A DNA stretch of 43,732 nucleotides from assembly GCA_947626735.1 (NCBI GenBank), contig CANQTK010000009.1, forward strand, positions 1 to 43,732, in the 5' to 3' direction. Source of the stretch: an uncultured Clostridia bacterium (GTDB lineage Bacteria; Bacillota; Clostridia; TANB77; CAG-508). The notes beneath the pieces were generated by a model, which did not search any database, was not told the DNA's origin, and saw only the letters and a list, made by a program, of their open reading frames with translations. Positions 21,268 through 30,231 of the stretch are shown here, piece by piece. The position numbers were made by a program, and so were the translations under genes. The stretch's first letter is position 1; each line of letters opens with the position of its first letter.

Positions 21268-21317
21268 GTATTTATTTCTATTCTTTTCATTTTTTTAAAA
21301 TTTTTTCTAAATAGTAC

Positions 21318-21346
21318 TTGACTTATGTAAAGTATTGTGTTAAAAT
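21318..21346 (+). promoter_or_regulatory. Strong sigma-A promoter of the structured RNA
   Basis: Plus strand TTGACT (21318-21323), exactly 17-base spacer, TAAAAT (21341-21346). Transcription would start near 21353, at the base of the first hairpin. It diverges from the gap promoter. Confidence 0.8.
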
Positions 21347-21592
21347 AAGAATGTAAGTTCCAAATGGAACTTGTAGTAACTGCTACATAACACACCTAGT
21401 GTTATGCAAGCGAAACCATTTTTTTGTAGAACCCTATAATGGAGGACAAACTATGACCAGAGGACCCACTGCAACGACTAGTATGAAAAAGTAGATCGCG
21501 GCTGGCGCCTGCGCTTACGTAGCAAATACGCTCACTATAACGTGACGTAAAGAGGATGCTATTTCGTAGAGTAGCAGGCAACCAAAAATTTT

Positions 21593-21766
21593 GCGCAGAT
21601 GGCGCGGAAATGTGAATCGCGCAGATGGCGCGAAAATGTGAATCGCGCAGATGGCGCGAAAAAATGTAAACCGCGCGAGGCACGGAAATGTGAACCGCGC
21701 AGATGGCGCGGAAAGTGCAATTCGTGCAGATGGCGCGAAAAAATGTGAATCGCGCAGATGGCGCGG
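21593..21766 (+). repeat. Seven tandem ~26-base hairpin repeats inside the structured RNA
   Basis: Unit core GCGCAGATGGCGCG followed by an A-rich AAATGTGAA linker, repeated at 24-28 base spacing. Each unit folds as a 5-6 bp GC stem closing an AGATG loop. The outermost pair varies compensatorily: T-A in unit 2, C-G in unit 5, T-G in unit 7; unit 6 has T-G inside the stem. Unit 4 (near 21671-21685) is degenerate with a shortened loop. The array is flanked on both sides by AACCAAAAA. Variation of this kind suggests the hairpins matter as RNA. Confidence 0.85.
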
Positions 21767-22047
21767 AACCAAAAAACCGGGTGGCGGAGGAAAAATCCAT
21801 GAAAACAAAAATGCGGATGTTTCCCAGTGGCTTTGTATAGCCAAAGTATTTTTTTAAGGTGTACTTATCGCTTGCCGGCTCTGATATCATTAGGCCGGTG
21901 TAATTCAAAAAAGTAAAAAAGTTTGTTTCTAAAAAAAGGAGAAAAAACAACAACAAAAAAATGAAGAAAAATTACACTTCAAAGTAAAACATTATGCGGC
22001 TGTGCAGTTTAAGACTGCAAATCACGGTAGCCTTCCGTGAAAGGAAT

Positions 22048-22084
22048 CCCCTCACTTTAATAAGTGAGGGGTTCTTTTTTTTTT
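22048..22084 (+). terminator. Intrinsic terminator of the structured RNA
   Basis: CCCCTCACTT, TAAT loop, AAGTGAGGGG: a perfect 10 bp stem followed by TTC and ten or more T residues. Confidence 0.93.
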
Positions 22085-22095
22085 AGAAAGATTTT

Positions 22096-22126
22096 GGAAA
22101 GATTTGGATGCGTCCCAAATCTTTCC
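22096..22126 (-). repeat. Intergenic hairpin with GGGACG apex, after addA
   Basis: Minus strand GGAAAGATTTGG-GACGCAT-CCAAATCTTTCC, a 12 bp perfect stem starting 12 bases after the addA stop codon. No T run follows, so it is not a classical terminator; it may stabilise the mRNA 3' end. Its apical sequence TTTGGGACG is shared with the hairpins at 32419-32455 and 35141-35234. Confidence 0.65.
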
Positions 22127-22137
22127 ACTCTATCATT

Positions 22138-25100
22138 CTATTTCATTCTAATTTCTCCAAGCCAAGTGGAATAGATGATTACTTTATCCACTTTGCGTTT
22201 TTGTGCTTTTTCTAACGCTTCTTGATATAAATTTAATTGTTCTTTATATTTTTCCGTTAATTTTTGCTCGTCACCTTTCTTTGCATAATCTGTTTTATAA
22301 TCAACTAAAATGAGTTCATTATTTTTATTGATATAGTATAAATCCATCACACCTTGCAATAAAATCATTTCTTCTTTTGGATAATTTTCGTTTACTCTAT
22401 TGGCTGAAATTTGCATATAAAATGGCTCTTCTTTGTGTATTTCTTTGGCCTCTTTTAATTCCTTCCATAGATTTGATTTTAAATATTGTGATAATGCTAT
22501 AATAGGAATTGACTCTGCCTCTTCTTGCGAAATTATTTCTTTTTTAACTAATTCTTCTATTAAATCTTGTAAGTCACTTTCTGTATATTCTTTTGCACTA
22601 TCTAACTTTTGCAAACATAAGTGAACTAAAGTACCCTTTCTACTGTTTGGAATACTTTTTGCCTCTTTCTTTGCAAAATTAGGAATGTTCATTGTATGTT
22701 CTTTTTTGCCCAACAATTCTATTAATTCTACTTCTTCACTTTCTTGTTGTTTTTCTTCTTTTAGTTTGCTTACGGAAGTTTTACTTGGAATTTGAGAAGA
22801 AATAAGATATGGGTATTTCCATTCTAATTCTTGTTTTATTTTTTGTATTTCTTCTTTTTTTCCCTTTTTTTCTTCTTTTGTCACTCTTTCTACTTCTTCT
22901 ACTTGGCTTTTTTCTTCTTGTCTTTCTTGCACTTTATGAATAAAATAATTGATTTTTGTTTGTTTTGGTTCTTTTTCTAATAACAAAAGTAGCCAGTCTA
23001 AATATGACGCATATTTTTTCAATAACCTTTCTGGTAATTTTCCTTTGTCTTCTTGCTGATATAATGCAAGTAATTCTTGTTTTTCTCGTTCCATTTTATC
23101 AAAATCTTTACAGGTACCAGTGATGATTAATTTTTCTTTTGCTCTTGTTAAAGCCACATATAATACACGCATTTCCTCAGCTATCATTTCTTTTTCCAAT
23201 TGTAGCTTCATTGCTTCTTTTGGTAGAGTAGAATATTGAATATGATTATGATAGTCAATATACTCTGGGCCAAAGCCCAATTCTTGATGTACTAAAATAG
23301 TTTCATTTAAATCTTGTCTATTAAACTTTTTTCCACTATTGCACAAAAATACTACTGGAAATTCTAATCCTTTACTTTTATGAATACTCATAATACGAAT
23401 GACATTATCCTTTTCTCCTACCATTTTAGCCGAAGATAAATCCGTATTGCTGAAATGTAAACGATCCATAAAATGAAGAAAATGGTATAGTCCTTTAAAA
23501 CTTGCTGATTCGTATTGTTTTGCTCTTTCAAACAACATTTTTAAATTGGCTTGTCTTAAAGCGCCATTACTAAGAAGACCTACATAATGATAATAATTAG
23601 TATCCCTATATATTTTCCAAATTAACTCATTTAATGGCAGTTCTTTTTCTTGCACTTGCCATTTTTCTAAAGCATTTACTATTGTTTCTATTTTGTTTTT
23701 TAATTGTCCTTCTGCAGAAATTCTTTTCTTTAATAATGCTTCATAGAAATAGCCTTTTTCATCTGCCATACGAATTTCAATTAAATCATTATCTGTAAAA
23801 TTACCAATTGGGGAACGCAATACTTGCACCAAAGGAATGTCTTGCATAGGATTATCAATGATTTTTAGTAGGGCTAATATGGTTTGAATTTCTGTTGTCT
23901 CTAAATATTGGGAAGAAGTATCACAAAAAACAGGGAACTGTCTACTTGCTAATTCTTTTTCATAAATAGGTGCTATATTAGCTGTAGAGCGAAGTAAAAT
24001 AACAATATCTCGATAGGTAATTTTTCGTTTTCTAAGCGTTTTATCTTGTACCATAAAATTTTGCTTGAATAGTTCCTCAATACGATCTGCTACCATTTTT
24101 GCTTCTTCTGCATTTTTCTCTATGATTTTCTCATTACTTTCTTCTGTTTCCTCTTGCTCGTTTTTTAAAAAAGGTTCTTCTTTTTCTGCTAAATCTAAAA
24201 TATGTAATTCTGGTAGTCGATCTGCTTCTTCTTCATAACTTGCCCCGAAATTTAAATATTCTTCTTTTTGATATTCTATATCTCCTAATTTTTCACTCAT
24301 TATGTTGGTAAATAACCAGTTGCATAAATCAAGTACTTCTTTCCTACTACGGAAATTTTGAAATAATTTTATTTTTTGTTTTTCTTTTGTACAGATGTCT
24401 TGAGATATTTCTTGTTCTTCTAGTAACTCATATTGCTTATATTTTTCCAAAAATAATTCTGGTCTTGCCTCACGAAAACGATAAATACTTTGTTTGATAT
24501 CTCCTACCATAAACATATTGTTTTGTTTGGAAACACTCGTTAAAATATATTCTTGCACTAAATTACTATCTTGATATTCATCAATTGCAATTTCTTTAAA
24601 TTTTTCCTGTAAGTCTTTGGCAATCGTACTTGGTAAAATTTTTCCGTCTTCTTTCTTTTCCACTAAAATTTGTAATGCATAATGTTCAATATCGTGAAAA
24701 TCAATACGATTTTTTTCTCTTTTTTTATCGCGATATTTTTCTTCAAATTCTATTACTAAATTTTTTAAACTTACCAAAAGAGGGTATATATCACTAATAG
24801 ATTGATTTGCTTCTTTCGAAGAATTTAGCATCGTCTTTTTTGCTATTTCTTGGATTGATTTTTTTATTTTATCTCGCATCTGTTTTGCTTCTTCTTTATA
24901 AGCAAGGTTGACTTTTTTATCTATTGGCCATTTTTCAAATTGTAAATTTTGAATCTCATGATATACTTTTTCCCATGTATTTTCTTTTTGCTCCATGATG
25001 GTTTCTATGTTTTTTAATTGTTCTTGGTCTTTCAAAATAGTAACTCTATATTTTTCTAATTCTGGATATTTTCTTAAATTTTGTTGTATTTTTTCTAGTT

Positions 25101-25792
25101 TTAACCTGTTTTCTACGATTTCTTCTTTTAGTTCTTGTAATAATAATTTTCCCCATATGGTTTGTGAAAAATCTTGGTCTAGTTTTTCTTGTCTATGAAA
25201 CATTTCTACTTTTTCTTCTAACCATTCTTTTGGAAATGGATGGCTTTGAATTTTTGTTTCTATTCTTAGTATTAATTCTTTTAAATCTTCGTCTCCTCGA
25301 TAAGTTGCATAAGTATCTACTAATGCTAAAAATGATTCTTCTTTTTGTTCATATTTTTCCTCTAGTAACTCTTCTAATGCTTCTTGTTTTAGGAGTTCCA
25401 TTTCTGTGTTATCTCCAATTTGAAAATTGGCTGGTAAATCAATTTCATAGAAATAATTACGGATTACATCTAAACAGAAAGAATGAATGGTACAAATACT
25501 TGCTTTATTGAGAAGTGTAATTTGCTTTTGTAAATGGCTATCGTTTGGATTTTCGTCTATTTTTTGATAAATCGCTTCTAAAATTCTTTCTCTCATTTCA
25601 GAAGCCGCTGCATTCGTAAAAGTAACAACTAAGATTTGGTCTATATCTATTTTTTCCTCTATGATTTTATGAATAATGCGCTCTACTAATACCGCTGTTT
25701 TTCCACTTCCGTGCAGCAGCTGCTACTAATAAATTACATCCTTCTTTTTCAATTGCTTGTCTTTGCTCTTTGGTCCATGTTAGTTTTGCCAT
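22138..25792 (-). CDS. addA: AddA helicase-nuclease subunit, requires +1 frameshift in Walker A
   Basis: AddA subunit of the AddAB (RexAB) double-strand-break repair helicase-nuclease. ATG 25792 gives MAKLTWTKEQRQAIEKEG and CNLLVAAAA, then frame 0 meets CGG (25711-25709). Skipping C25711 gives GSGKTAVLVERII and runs to the stop at 22138: 1217 residues, normal AddA length. Motifs: Walker A AAAGSGKT (about 25-32), FTNAAASEMRERI, AIDEYQDSN (motif II), MVGDIKQSIYRFREARPELF (motif III), MSIHKSKGLEFPVVF (V), ALTRAKEKLIITG (VI), and the C-terminal RecB-type nuclease signature QGVMDLYY with LVDYKTDYA. Without the shift translation stops after about 41 residues. addB, usually adjacent upstream, is absent here; a divergent unrelated gene lies there instead. 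Confidence 0.95.
25708..25714 (-). other. Candidate +1 recoding site: GCA-C-GGA in the AddA P-loop
   Basis: Frame-0 codons are GCT GCA CGG AAG TGG. Omitting C25711 gives GCA GGA AGT GGA AAA ACA, encoding AGSGKT. Codon 27 is the GCA. The insertion would remove the whole helicase, so an uncorrected mutation would be a null allele. Confidence 0.78.
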
Positions 25793-25831
25793 TTTTTGCT
25801 TCCTTTCTTTGCTTCCTTCTTTATCTTCTTA

Positions 25832-25860
25832 ATAGTATCATGCAAAAATAAAAAAAACAA
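25832..25860 (-). promoter_or_regulatory. Probable addA promoter
   Basis: Minus strand TTGTTT (25860-25855), 17-base spacer, TACTAT (25837-25832), about 40 bases before addA. The -35 and -10 each deviate from consensus, so expression would be modest. Confidence 0.5.
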
Positions 25861-25923
25861 TATAGAGTGAATAAAAAACTATCTTTGTTTTTCATAATAT
25901 TCACAGGAGAAAAGAAAAACTAC

Positions 25924-25952
25924 TTGACTAAGAGGTAAAAGAATAGTAAAAT
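25924..25952 (+). promoter_or_regulatory. Sigma-A promoter of the pilin-signal/LamG gene
   Basis: Plus strand TTGACT (25924-25929), 17-base spacer, TAAAAT (25947-25952). It leaves a leader of about 130 A-rich bases before the gene; I see no stable fold in it. With the addA promoter this accounts for the 25793-26088 gap. Confidence 0.75.
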
Positions 25953-26088
25953 GAAAACGCAAATAGTATTAACTTATAAACATAATATTCATTTTACAAA
26001 AAAGGAAAAATTAGTATAAAAAAGCAGAAAAAAAGAAAACTAAGAGAAAAAAGAACTTTAAAAGACACAAAGGAGGAAAAGGGAAAAA

Positions 26089-27516
26089 ATGAAGAAAGAC
26101 AAAGAGGAAAAAAAGAACTTAGTCATTAGCAAAAACAAGAGAATGAAACATAGTAGAGGAATTACGTTAGTAGCTTTAGTAATTACCATTATTGTATTAA
26201 TTATTTTAGCAGGAGTAAGTATTAATTTGGTGTTAGGAGAAGATGGCATCTTTAAAAGAGCAATTGGAGCAAGAGAAACTTATACCATAGCAAGCGAAAA
26301 AGAATATTTAGAGCAAAATGTATTATTAGTGCAATTAGAAAAATCGACAGACAATCTAACTACTGAAAAATTAGGAGAAATATTGTACGATAGAAATTTA
26401 GATAATAGCAGTAAATGGAATATCGTAACAAAAGATAATACTACTTACGGAACAAATTGGAATTACGTAGAAAAAGGAACAGAATTAAGTGGTTATGGTA
26501 AAGCACAATACCATTGGCTAATCAATTATGAAACTGGAGAAATCATACAATTAGAAGATAATACTTATGATAAATTTTCCTATCAATCCACAATAGCAGT
26601 AGACAATCCCGTATTTAATTTAGATTCAGCAAATGTAGGACTAGATAAATCGTCATGGGGAAACAATGCAACATTATATTATTATGATGCTCAACAATAT
26701 GATACCGTAGAAAAGAGAAAACAAGCATATGAAACTGAAAAGGGAAAAAATGTAACAACTTATGTTGGTGGATATGATAGACAAAAATCAGAAATGATAA
26801 ATGAATATTTAGATGAAAAAACAGGAGCCTTTAATTTTAATGGAAATAATTATATAGAGATATATAATGAAAACGGTTTTGATTTTTCAAAAGGATTAAC
26901 CTTTGAGTTTTATGGAAAAATAACAGGGCAAGTTGCAGCAACATCAACCCTACAAGAAAATTCTGACCATAGTAGCTGCTGTGGATTATTTGGACTTTGG
27001 GATGGAAACTATAGTATGCATTGTGATACAAGATTTTTATATTTGCAACGCAATTCCCTTCTTTTTTATAGACTAATTGATCCTATCAATATAGAAAATG
27101 GACGTAATAGAACTTATGGAGAATGGGATAAGAGTTCAAGTGATCCGTGGAGTCAAGCAAGAAACATAGGAGATATTTTTAATAAAGATATCTATCTTAC
27201 GATAACAATTGAAAATAAAGGTGATGATAAAATAACACAATCATTGTACACTTATATAGATGGAGAAAGAAAAGAAGTTAAAGGGTGGTTATACAAAGAT
27301 GTTTATGAAAAATTTGTTGAAATTTCAAAAGCACTTCATTATTTAGAATTAGGAAGATGCACTTTTGGTGGTTCTCCTGGTCCAAATTGGTGTTACTTAA
27401 AAGGTTTATGCTACTCTACTAGAATTTATAATAAAGCATTAAGTACAGATGAAATTCAAGCAAATTATGATGTAACAACCGCTTTTCATCAATATATTAT
27501 GGATAGTAAAAAGTAA
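26089..27516 (+). CDS. Surface protein: type IV pilin-like N-terminus plus LamG-like domain
   Basis: 475 residues from ATG 26089 behind AAGGAGGAAAAGGG. After a basic leader of about 24 residues comes RGITLVALVITIIVLIILAG, which has the look of a prepilin cleavage/methylation site followed by the conserved hydrophobic helix. Position +5, usually Glu in pilins, is not clearly Glu here, so classical polymerisation is uncertain. The C-terminal about 300 residues (FNLDSANVGLDKSSWGNNAT through GLCYSTRIYNKALSTDEI) resemble the concanavalin A-like LamG/laminin-G fold used for carbohydrate or protein binding. Probably membrane-anchored and exposed. Single gene with its own promoter. Confidence 0.75.
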   Translation: MKKDKEEKKNLVISKNKRMKHSRGITLVALVITIIVLIILAGVSINLVLGEDGIFKRAIGARETYTIASEKEYLEQNVLLVQLEKSTDNLTTEKLGEILYDRNLDNSSKWNIVTKDNTTYGTNWNYVEKGTELSGYGKAQYHWLINYETGEIIQLEDNTYDKFSYQSTIAVDNPVFNLDSANVGLDKSSWGNNATLYYYDAQQYDTVEKRKQAYETEKGKNVTTYVGGYDRQKSEMINEYLDEKTGAFNFNGNNYIEIYNENGFDFSKGLTFEFYGKITGQVAATSTLQENSDHSSCCGLFGLWDGNYSMHCDTRFLYLQRNSLLFYRLIDPINIENGRNRTYGEWDKSSSDPWSQARNIGDIFNKDIYLTITIENKGDDKITQSLYTYIDGERKEVKGWLYKDVYEKFVEISKALHYLELGRCTFGGSPGPNWCYLKGLCYSTRIYNKALSTDEIQANYDVTTAFHQYIMDSKK

Positions 27517-27521
27517 GAACA

Positions 27522-27568
27522 AGGGACACTTCTTTTCCTTCCAAAATGGAACGAAAAGGGGCGTCCCT
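27522..27568. repeat. Imperfect intergenic hairpin with GGGAC/GTCCC ends
   Basis: GGGAC at 27524 pairs with GTCCC near 27565; inner arms CTTTTC/GAAAAG and TTCC/GGAA pair around AAAAT. It lies between convergent genes. Minus strand contains GGGACGCCCC, related to the GGGACG core of other hairpins here. No strong T run, so terminator function is uncertain. Confidence 0.5.
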
Positions 27569-27573
27569 AGTGT

Positions 27574-28389
27574 TTATTTTAAATATAAATTTGGGTCTAC
27601 GTATTCTCCGCCTTTTGTTATTTCAAAATGTAAATGAGAATCGTCTGCAATTTCAAAAGTTGCTGTATTTCCTACGGTTCCTATTGTGTCTCCTTGTTTT
27701 ATGCTTTCTCCTTCTTTGACAAACTCTGCTGTTAATAAATTAGAATAAATTGTGCTATAGCCATTTACATGCTCTATTACAACGGTAATACCATAACGTG
27801 GGTCATTTTTTATTGACTTTATGGTTCCCTCTGCCGATGCTTTTACTACAGTTGTTTTATCTGCTTTTAAATCAATTCCCTGATGTGTTACCCATTCTTG
27901 TAACGTATTGGAATAGACTAAGGTATCTTTGGCAAATTCGGTCATTACCTCTCCTTCTACTGGTTTTATAAATGTAGGGTCTGGTACTTTTTCCTCTTTG
28001 TTACTAGCTGGTTGCGCTGGCTGGCTTGGTTCTTGTGTTTGCGTGTTGACACTTTCTTTTTCCATATGAGAAGTATTGATGGCAACTTTTTCTGTATTTG
28101 TTTCATTTGTTACTTCATTTGTTGTTCTATTGCTTTCCTCTTGCATTTCATTAACTGTTTTTCCCATACTAGTACTTGCCTCTGAAGAGGTTTGCTCATT
28201 TACTTTTCCTAAATCGGTAATAGAGGAACCAAATTCGGCTAAATCAGCTTGTTTGTTTAAGTAATTACGATAAAGAACAAAAGTAATAACAAAAGCAAGA
28301 ATCGCCATTACTAAAACAGAAAAGGAAATCATCACAATTTTATTGGTTTCCCTTTCTTCATCAAATTGTCTCCTATTATTTCGTCTCAT
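27574..28389 (-). CDS. spoIIQ: SpoIIQ, M23-family forespore membrane protein
   Basis: Forespore partner of the SpoIIIAH-SpoIIQ channel that links the two cells during engulfment. 271 residues: cytoplasmic basic N-terminus, one membrane helix (about 20-42, VMISFSVLVMAILAFVITFV), a Ser/Thr/Gln-rich linker, then a C-terminal peptidase_M23 domain. The metal site appears intact: HQGID (first His and Asp) and HLHFE (HxH). In Bacillus subtilis SpoIIQ the first His is lost, whereas clostridial versions keep it and may be active. It follows spoIID and has its own sigma-F-like promoter. Confidence 0.9.
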   Translation of the reverse strand: MRRNNRRQFDEERETNKIVMISFSVLVMAILAFVITFVLYRNYLNKQADLAEFGSSITDLGKVNEQTSSEASTSMGKTVNEMQEESNRTTNEVTNETNTEKVAINTSHMEKESVNTQTQEPSQPAQPASNKEEKVPDPTFIKPVEGEVMTEFAKDTLVYSNTLQEWVTHQGIDLKADKTTVVKASAEGTIKSIKNDPRYGITVVIEHVNGYSTIYSNLLTAEFVKEGESIKQGDTIGTVGNTATFEIADDSHLHFEITKGGEYVDPNLYLK

Positions 28390-28422
28390 GTATTTTTTCT
28401 CCTTTCCTTTTTTCTTTAGTTA

Positions 28423-28451
28423 AATTGTTTCCTCTTTTTACCTTTTTATAC
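28423..28451 (-). promoter_or_regulatory. Sigma-F/G-type promoter of spoIIQ
   Basis: Minus strand GTATA (28451-28447), 14-base spacer, GGAAACAATT (28432-28423). The -10 fits the sigma-F consensus GGNNANANTW at every specified position and the -35 fits GYWTA; the spacing is one short of the usual 15. This agrees with spoIIQ being a sigma-F gene and with sigF lying just upstream. Confidence 0.7.
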
Positions 28452-28469
28452 CACTCATTTTTTAAAACA

Positions 28470-29465
28470 TTATATATTGACTATTTCCACTCCTGTATAA
28501 AAATGCTTGATAATTTCTTCGTAATTACTTCCTTGCTTTGCCATACTATCTGCTCCTGTTTGGCTCATTCCTACCCCATGACCATACCCTATGACCGAAA
28601 ATTTAATATTTTCTTCTTGTATTTCTACGGTAAAATTAGCAGATTTCAAATTGAGTAGACTTCTTACTTCTACTCCAGAAAATTCTTTATTCCCCATGCG
28701 AATAGTTTTTACTCTGCCTGCTTCTGTATATTCTAAAATTTGAATCGCATTTTCCTGTGAAAAATCAATTTCAAAATCACTATGTTTTTCTTTTATTTTA
28801 TCAATAAAGGTTTGTTTTGTTAGTATTACCTCTGATTGATATTGGCTATATGCCTCTTCTCCTGAAGTGGCTACTGACTGTAAATAAGGGTAATCATCTC
28901 CTCCCCAAACATTTAACGTAGTTTCTGTTTTTCCTCCGCTATTGGAATGAAAAAAAGCATTAATAGGTTCTCCTTGATAAGTTATCATTTTTCCTTTTGT
29001 AGTATCTACCGCATTTACAATTTTATTCCAGTTACTGTCTCTCTCCTGTTCTTCCCATTTTGCCAGTCTATCTTCTTTTGAAATCCATGCTTGACAGCAA
29101 CTAGCATCATCACAAATTGTCGCTCCTTCATGTTTATTGGCATTATGGATGATTTTGTAAATCGTATAAGTTCTTGCTACTACTGCTTGTGCTTTTAGTG
29201 CTTCTTCTTCAAAACTTGCTGGCATTTCTGCCGATACTACCCCGTATAAATACTCATCTAATTCTATCTTTTCTACCGTATTTGTTTTACTATGCCATAA
29301 AGCAACAGTATTATATTGCTTATAATCATAACTTTCTACTATGGGAGGATTGTTTTCTTCTTGAGAATTCGCAATTGTTGGTTTTTCTTGCTTTTTCGTA
29401 AAAAGAATAGGAATGGCAAAACATACAATTACAAATACCAAAATATAACTTACGATTTTTTTCAT
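28470..29465 (-). CDS. spoIID: SpoIID lytic transglycosylase of engulfment
   Basis: Degrades septal peptidoglycan during engulfment, with SpoIIM and SpoIIP. 331 residues: N-terminal membrane anchor (about 4-20), then the SpoIID/LytB domain. The catalytic Glu is in YGVVSAEMPASFEEEALKAQ; FFHSNSGGKTETTLNVWGG and the C-terminal GYGHGVGMSQTGADSMAKQG are the other family signatures. Two cysteines (CDDASCC) lie in the insert near 140. It starts 25 bases after sigF and precedes spoIIQ. Confidence 0.95.
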   Translation of the reverse strand: MKKIVSYILVFVIVCFAIPILFTKKQEKPTIANSQEENNPPIVESYDYKQYNTVALWHSKTNTVEKIELDEYLYGVVSAEMPASFEEEALKAQAVVARTYTIYKIIHNANKHEGATICDDASCCQAWISKEDRLAKWEEQERDSNWNKIVNAVDTTKGKMITYQGEPINAFFHSNSGGKTETTLNVWGGDDYPYLQSVATSGEEAYSQYQSEVILTKQTFIDKIKEKHSDFEIDFSQENAIQILEYTEAGRVKTIRMGNKEFSGVEVRSLLNLKSANFTVEIQEENIKFSVIGYGHGVGMSQTGADSMAKQGSNYEEIIKHFYTGVEIVNI

Positions 29466-29489
29466 GCTATGTTCTCCTTTCCTCTTTGG

Positions 29490-30212
29490 CTATACTAATT
29501 TTACTTTCATAGAATGTAATATTTTTTTCTCAATTCTAGAAACTTGCACTTGACTGATTCCTAAAATTTTAGCTACTTCCATTTGGGTTTTATTTTTATA
29601 ATAACGAAGTAAAATAATTTGTTTTTCTCGTTCTTCTAAGTTTTCTATCATTTCTTTAATGGCAATTTTACTAACTACTTGCTCTGCTTCATCTACATTA
29701 GAGCTTAACGTATCTAGAAAAGAAATTCCTCCTTCATCATTGGTATAGCTATTTTCATAAATAGAAACCGTTGGTTTTAAAGAATCTAAGGCTAATGCTA
29801 TTTCTTCTTTCGATACTTTTAATTGTTTTGCCATTTCATGAATGGTAATTTCTTCCCCTTTTTCTTTTAACTGTTTGTTTTGTATGTCTCGAATTTTCAT
29901 TGCTAATTCCTTTATACTACGACTTACTTTAATACTTCCATCATCACGAAGAAAGCGTTTAATTTCTCCTAAAATATAAGGAACTGCATAGGTTGAAAGT
30001 TTTACTTCAAAAGAAGAATCAAATCGTTTAATCGATTTTACAAAACCCATACATCCTATTTGATACAAATCTTCTAATTCATATCCCCTTTCTCTAAATC
30101 TTTTTACTATGCTCCAAATAAGTCCATTATTTTCTTCTATTAATTTTGTCATTATTTCTTGGTTTCCGTTTTGAGCATCTAAAATATCTTGTACGTTATT
30201 TTCATATACCAT
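29490..30212 (-). CDS. sigF: RNA polymerase sigma-F factor
   Basis: Forespore-specific sigma factor, held inactive by SpoIIAB. 240 residues. Region 2: NGLIWSIVKRFRERGYELED and LYQIGCMGFVKSIKRFDSSF; region 3 near residues 95-150; region 4 with the helix-turn-helix KTQMEVAKILGISQVQVSRI. Third gene of spoIIAA-spoIIAB-sigF; 19 bases after spoIIAB. Ribosome site GAGGAGAG. Confidence 0.96.
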   Translation of the reverse strand: MVYENNVQDILDAQNGNQEIMTKLIEENNGLIWSIVKRFRERGYELEDLYQIGCMGFVKSIKRFDSSFEVKLSTYAVPYILGEIKRFLRDDGSIKVSRSIKELAMKIRDIQNKQLKEKGEEITIHEMAKQLKVSKEEIALALDSLKPTVSIYENSYTNDEGGISFLDTLSSNVDEAEQVVSKIAIKEMIENLEEREKQIILLRYYKNKTQMEVAKILGISQVQVSRIEKKILHSMKVKLV

Positions 30213-30231
30213 AGATGACTCTCCTCTTTTG

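Larger units (their letters stand above)
21353..22084 (+). ncRNA. Candidate large structured noncoding RNA, about 0.73 kb, unidentified
   Basis: A complete transcription unit without a credible protein gene: sigma-A promoter at 21318-21346, perfect intrinsic terminator at 22048-22084. It is clearly richer in G and C than the surrounding DNA. Near the 5' end are three successive hairpins: AAGTTCC/GGAACTT, GTAG/CTAC, and CATAACAC/GTGTTATG. A TTACGT/ACGTAA long-range pair spans about 21516-21550. Then seven tandem GC-rich hairpins (21593-21766), TGGCT/AGCCA near 21830, CCGGC/GCCGG near 21875-21897, GCAG/CTGC near 22005, CACGG/CCGTG near 22030, and the terminator. It does not show the conserved cores of RNase P RNA, tmRNA, SRP RNA or a group II intron domain V that I would recognise. 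It could belong to a known large ornate RNA class I cannot recall in detail; short ORFs on either strand are repetitive translation of the repeats. Not coding, in my judgement. Confidence 0.75.

Noticed and set aside
21593..21766. CRISPR array
   Set aside because: Units are only 24-28 bases apart with no unique spacers; the linker itself is repeated, and no cas genes are near.
21402..21956. Open reading frames on both strands across the GC-rich repeat region
   Set aside because: They translate the tandem repeat into low-complexity Arg/Ala/His runs, lack ribosome sites, and overlap a promoter-to-terminator unit with strong RNA folds.
21353..22084. RNase P RNA, tmRNA or SRP RNA
   Set aside because: None of the conserved core sequences of these RNAs could be found, nor a CCA-ended tRNA-like domain.
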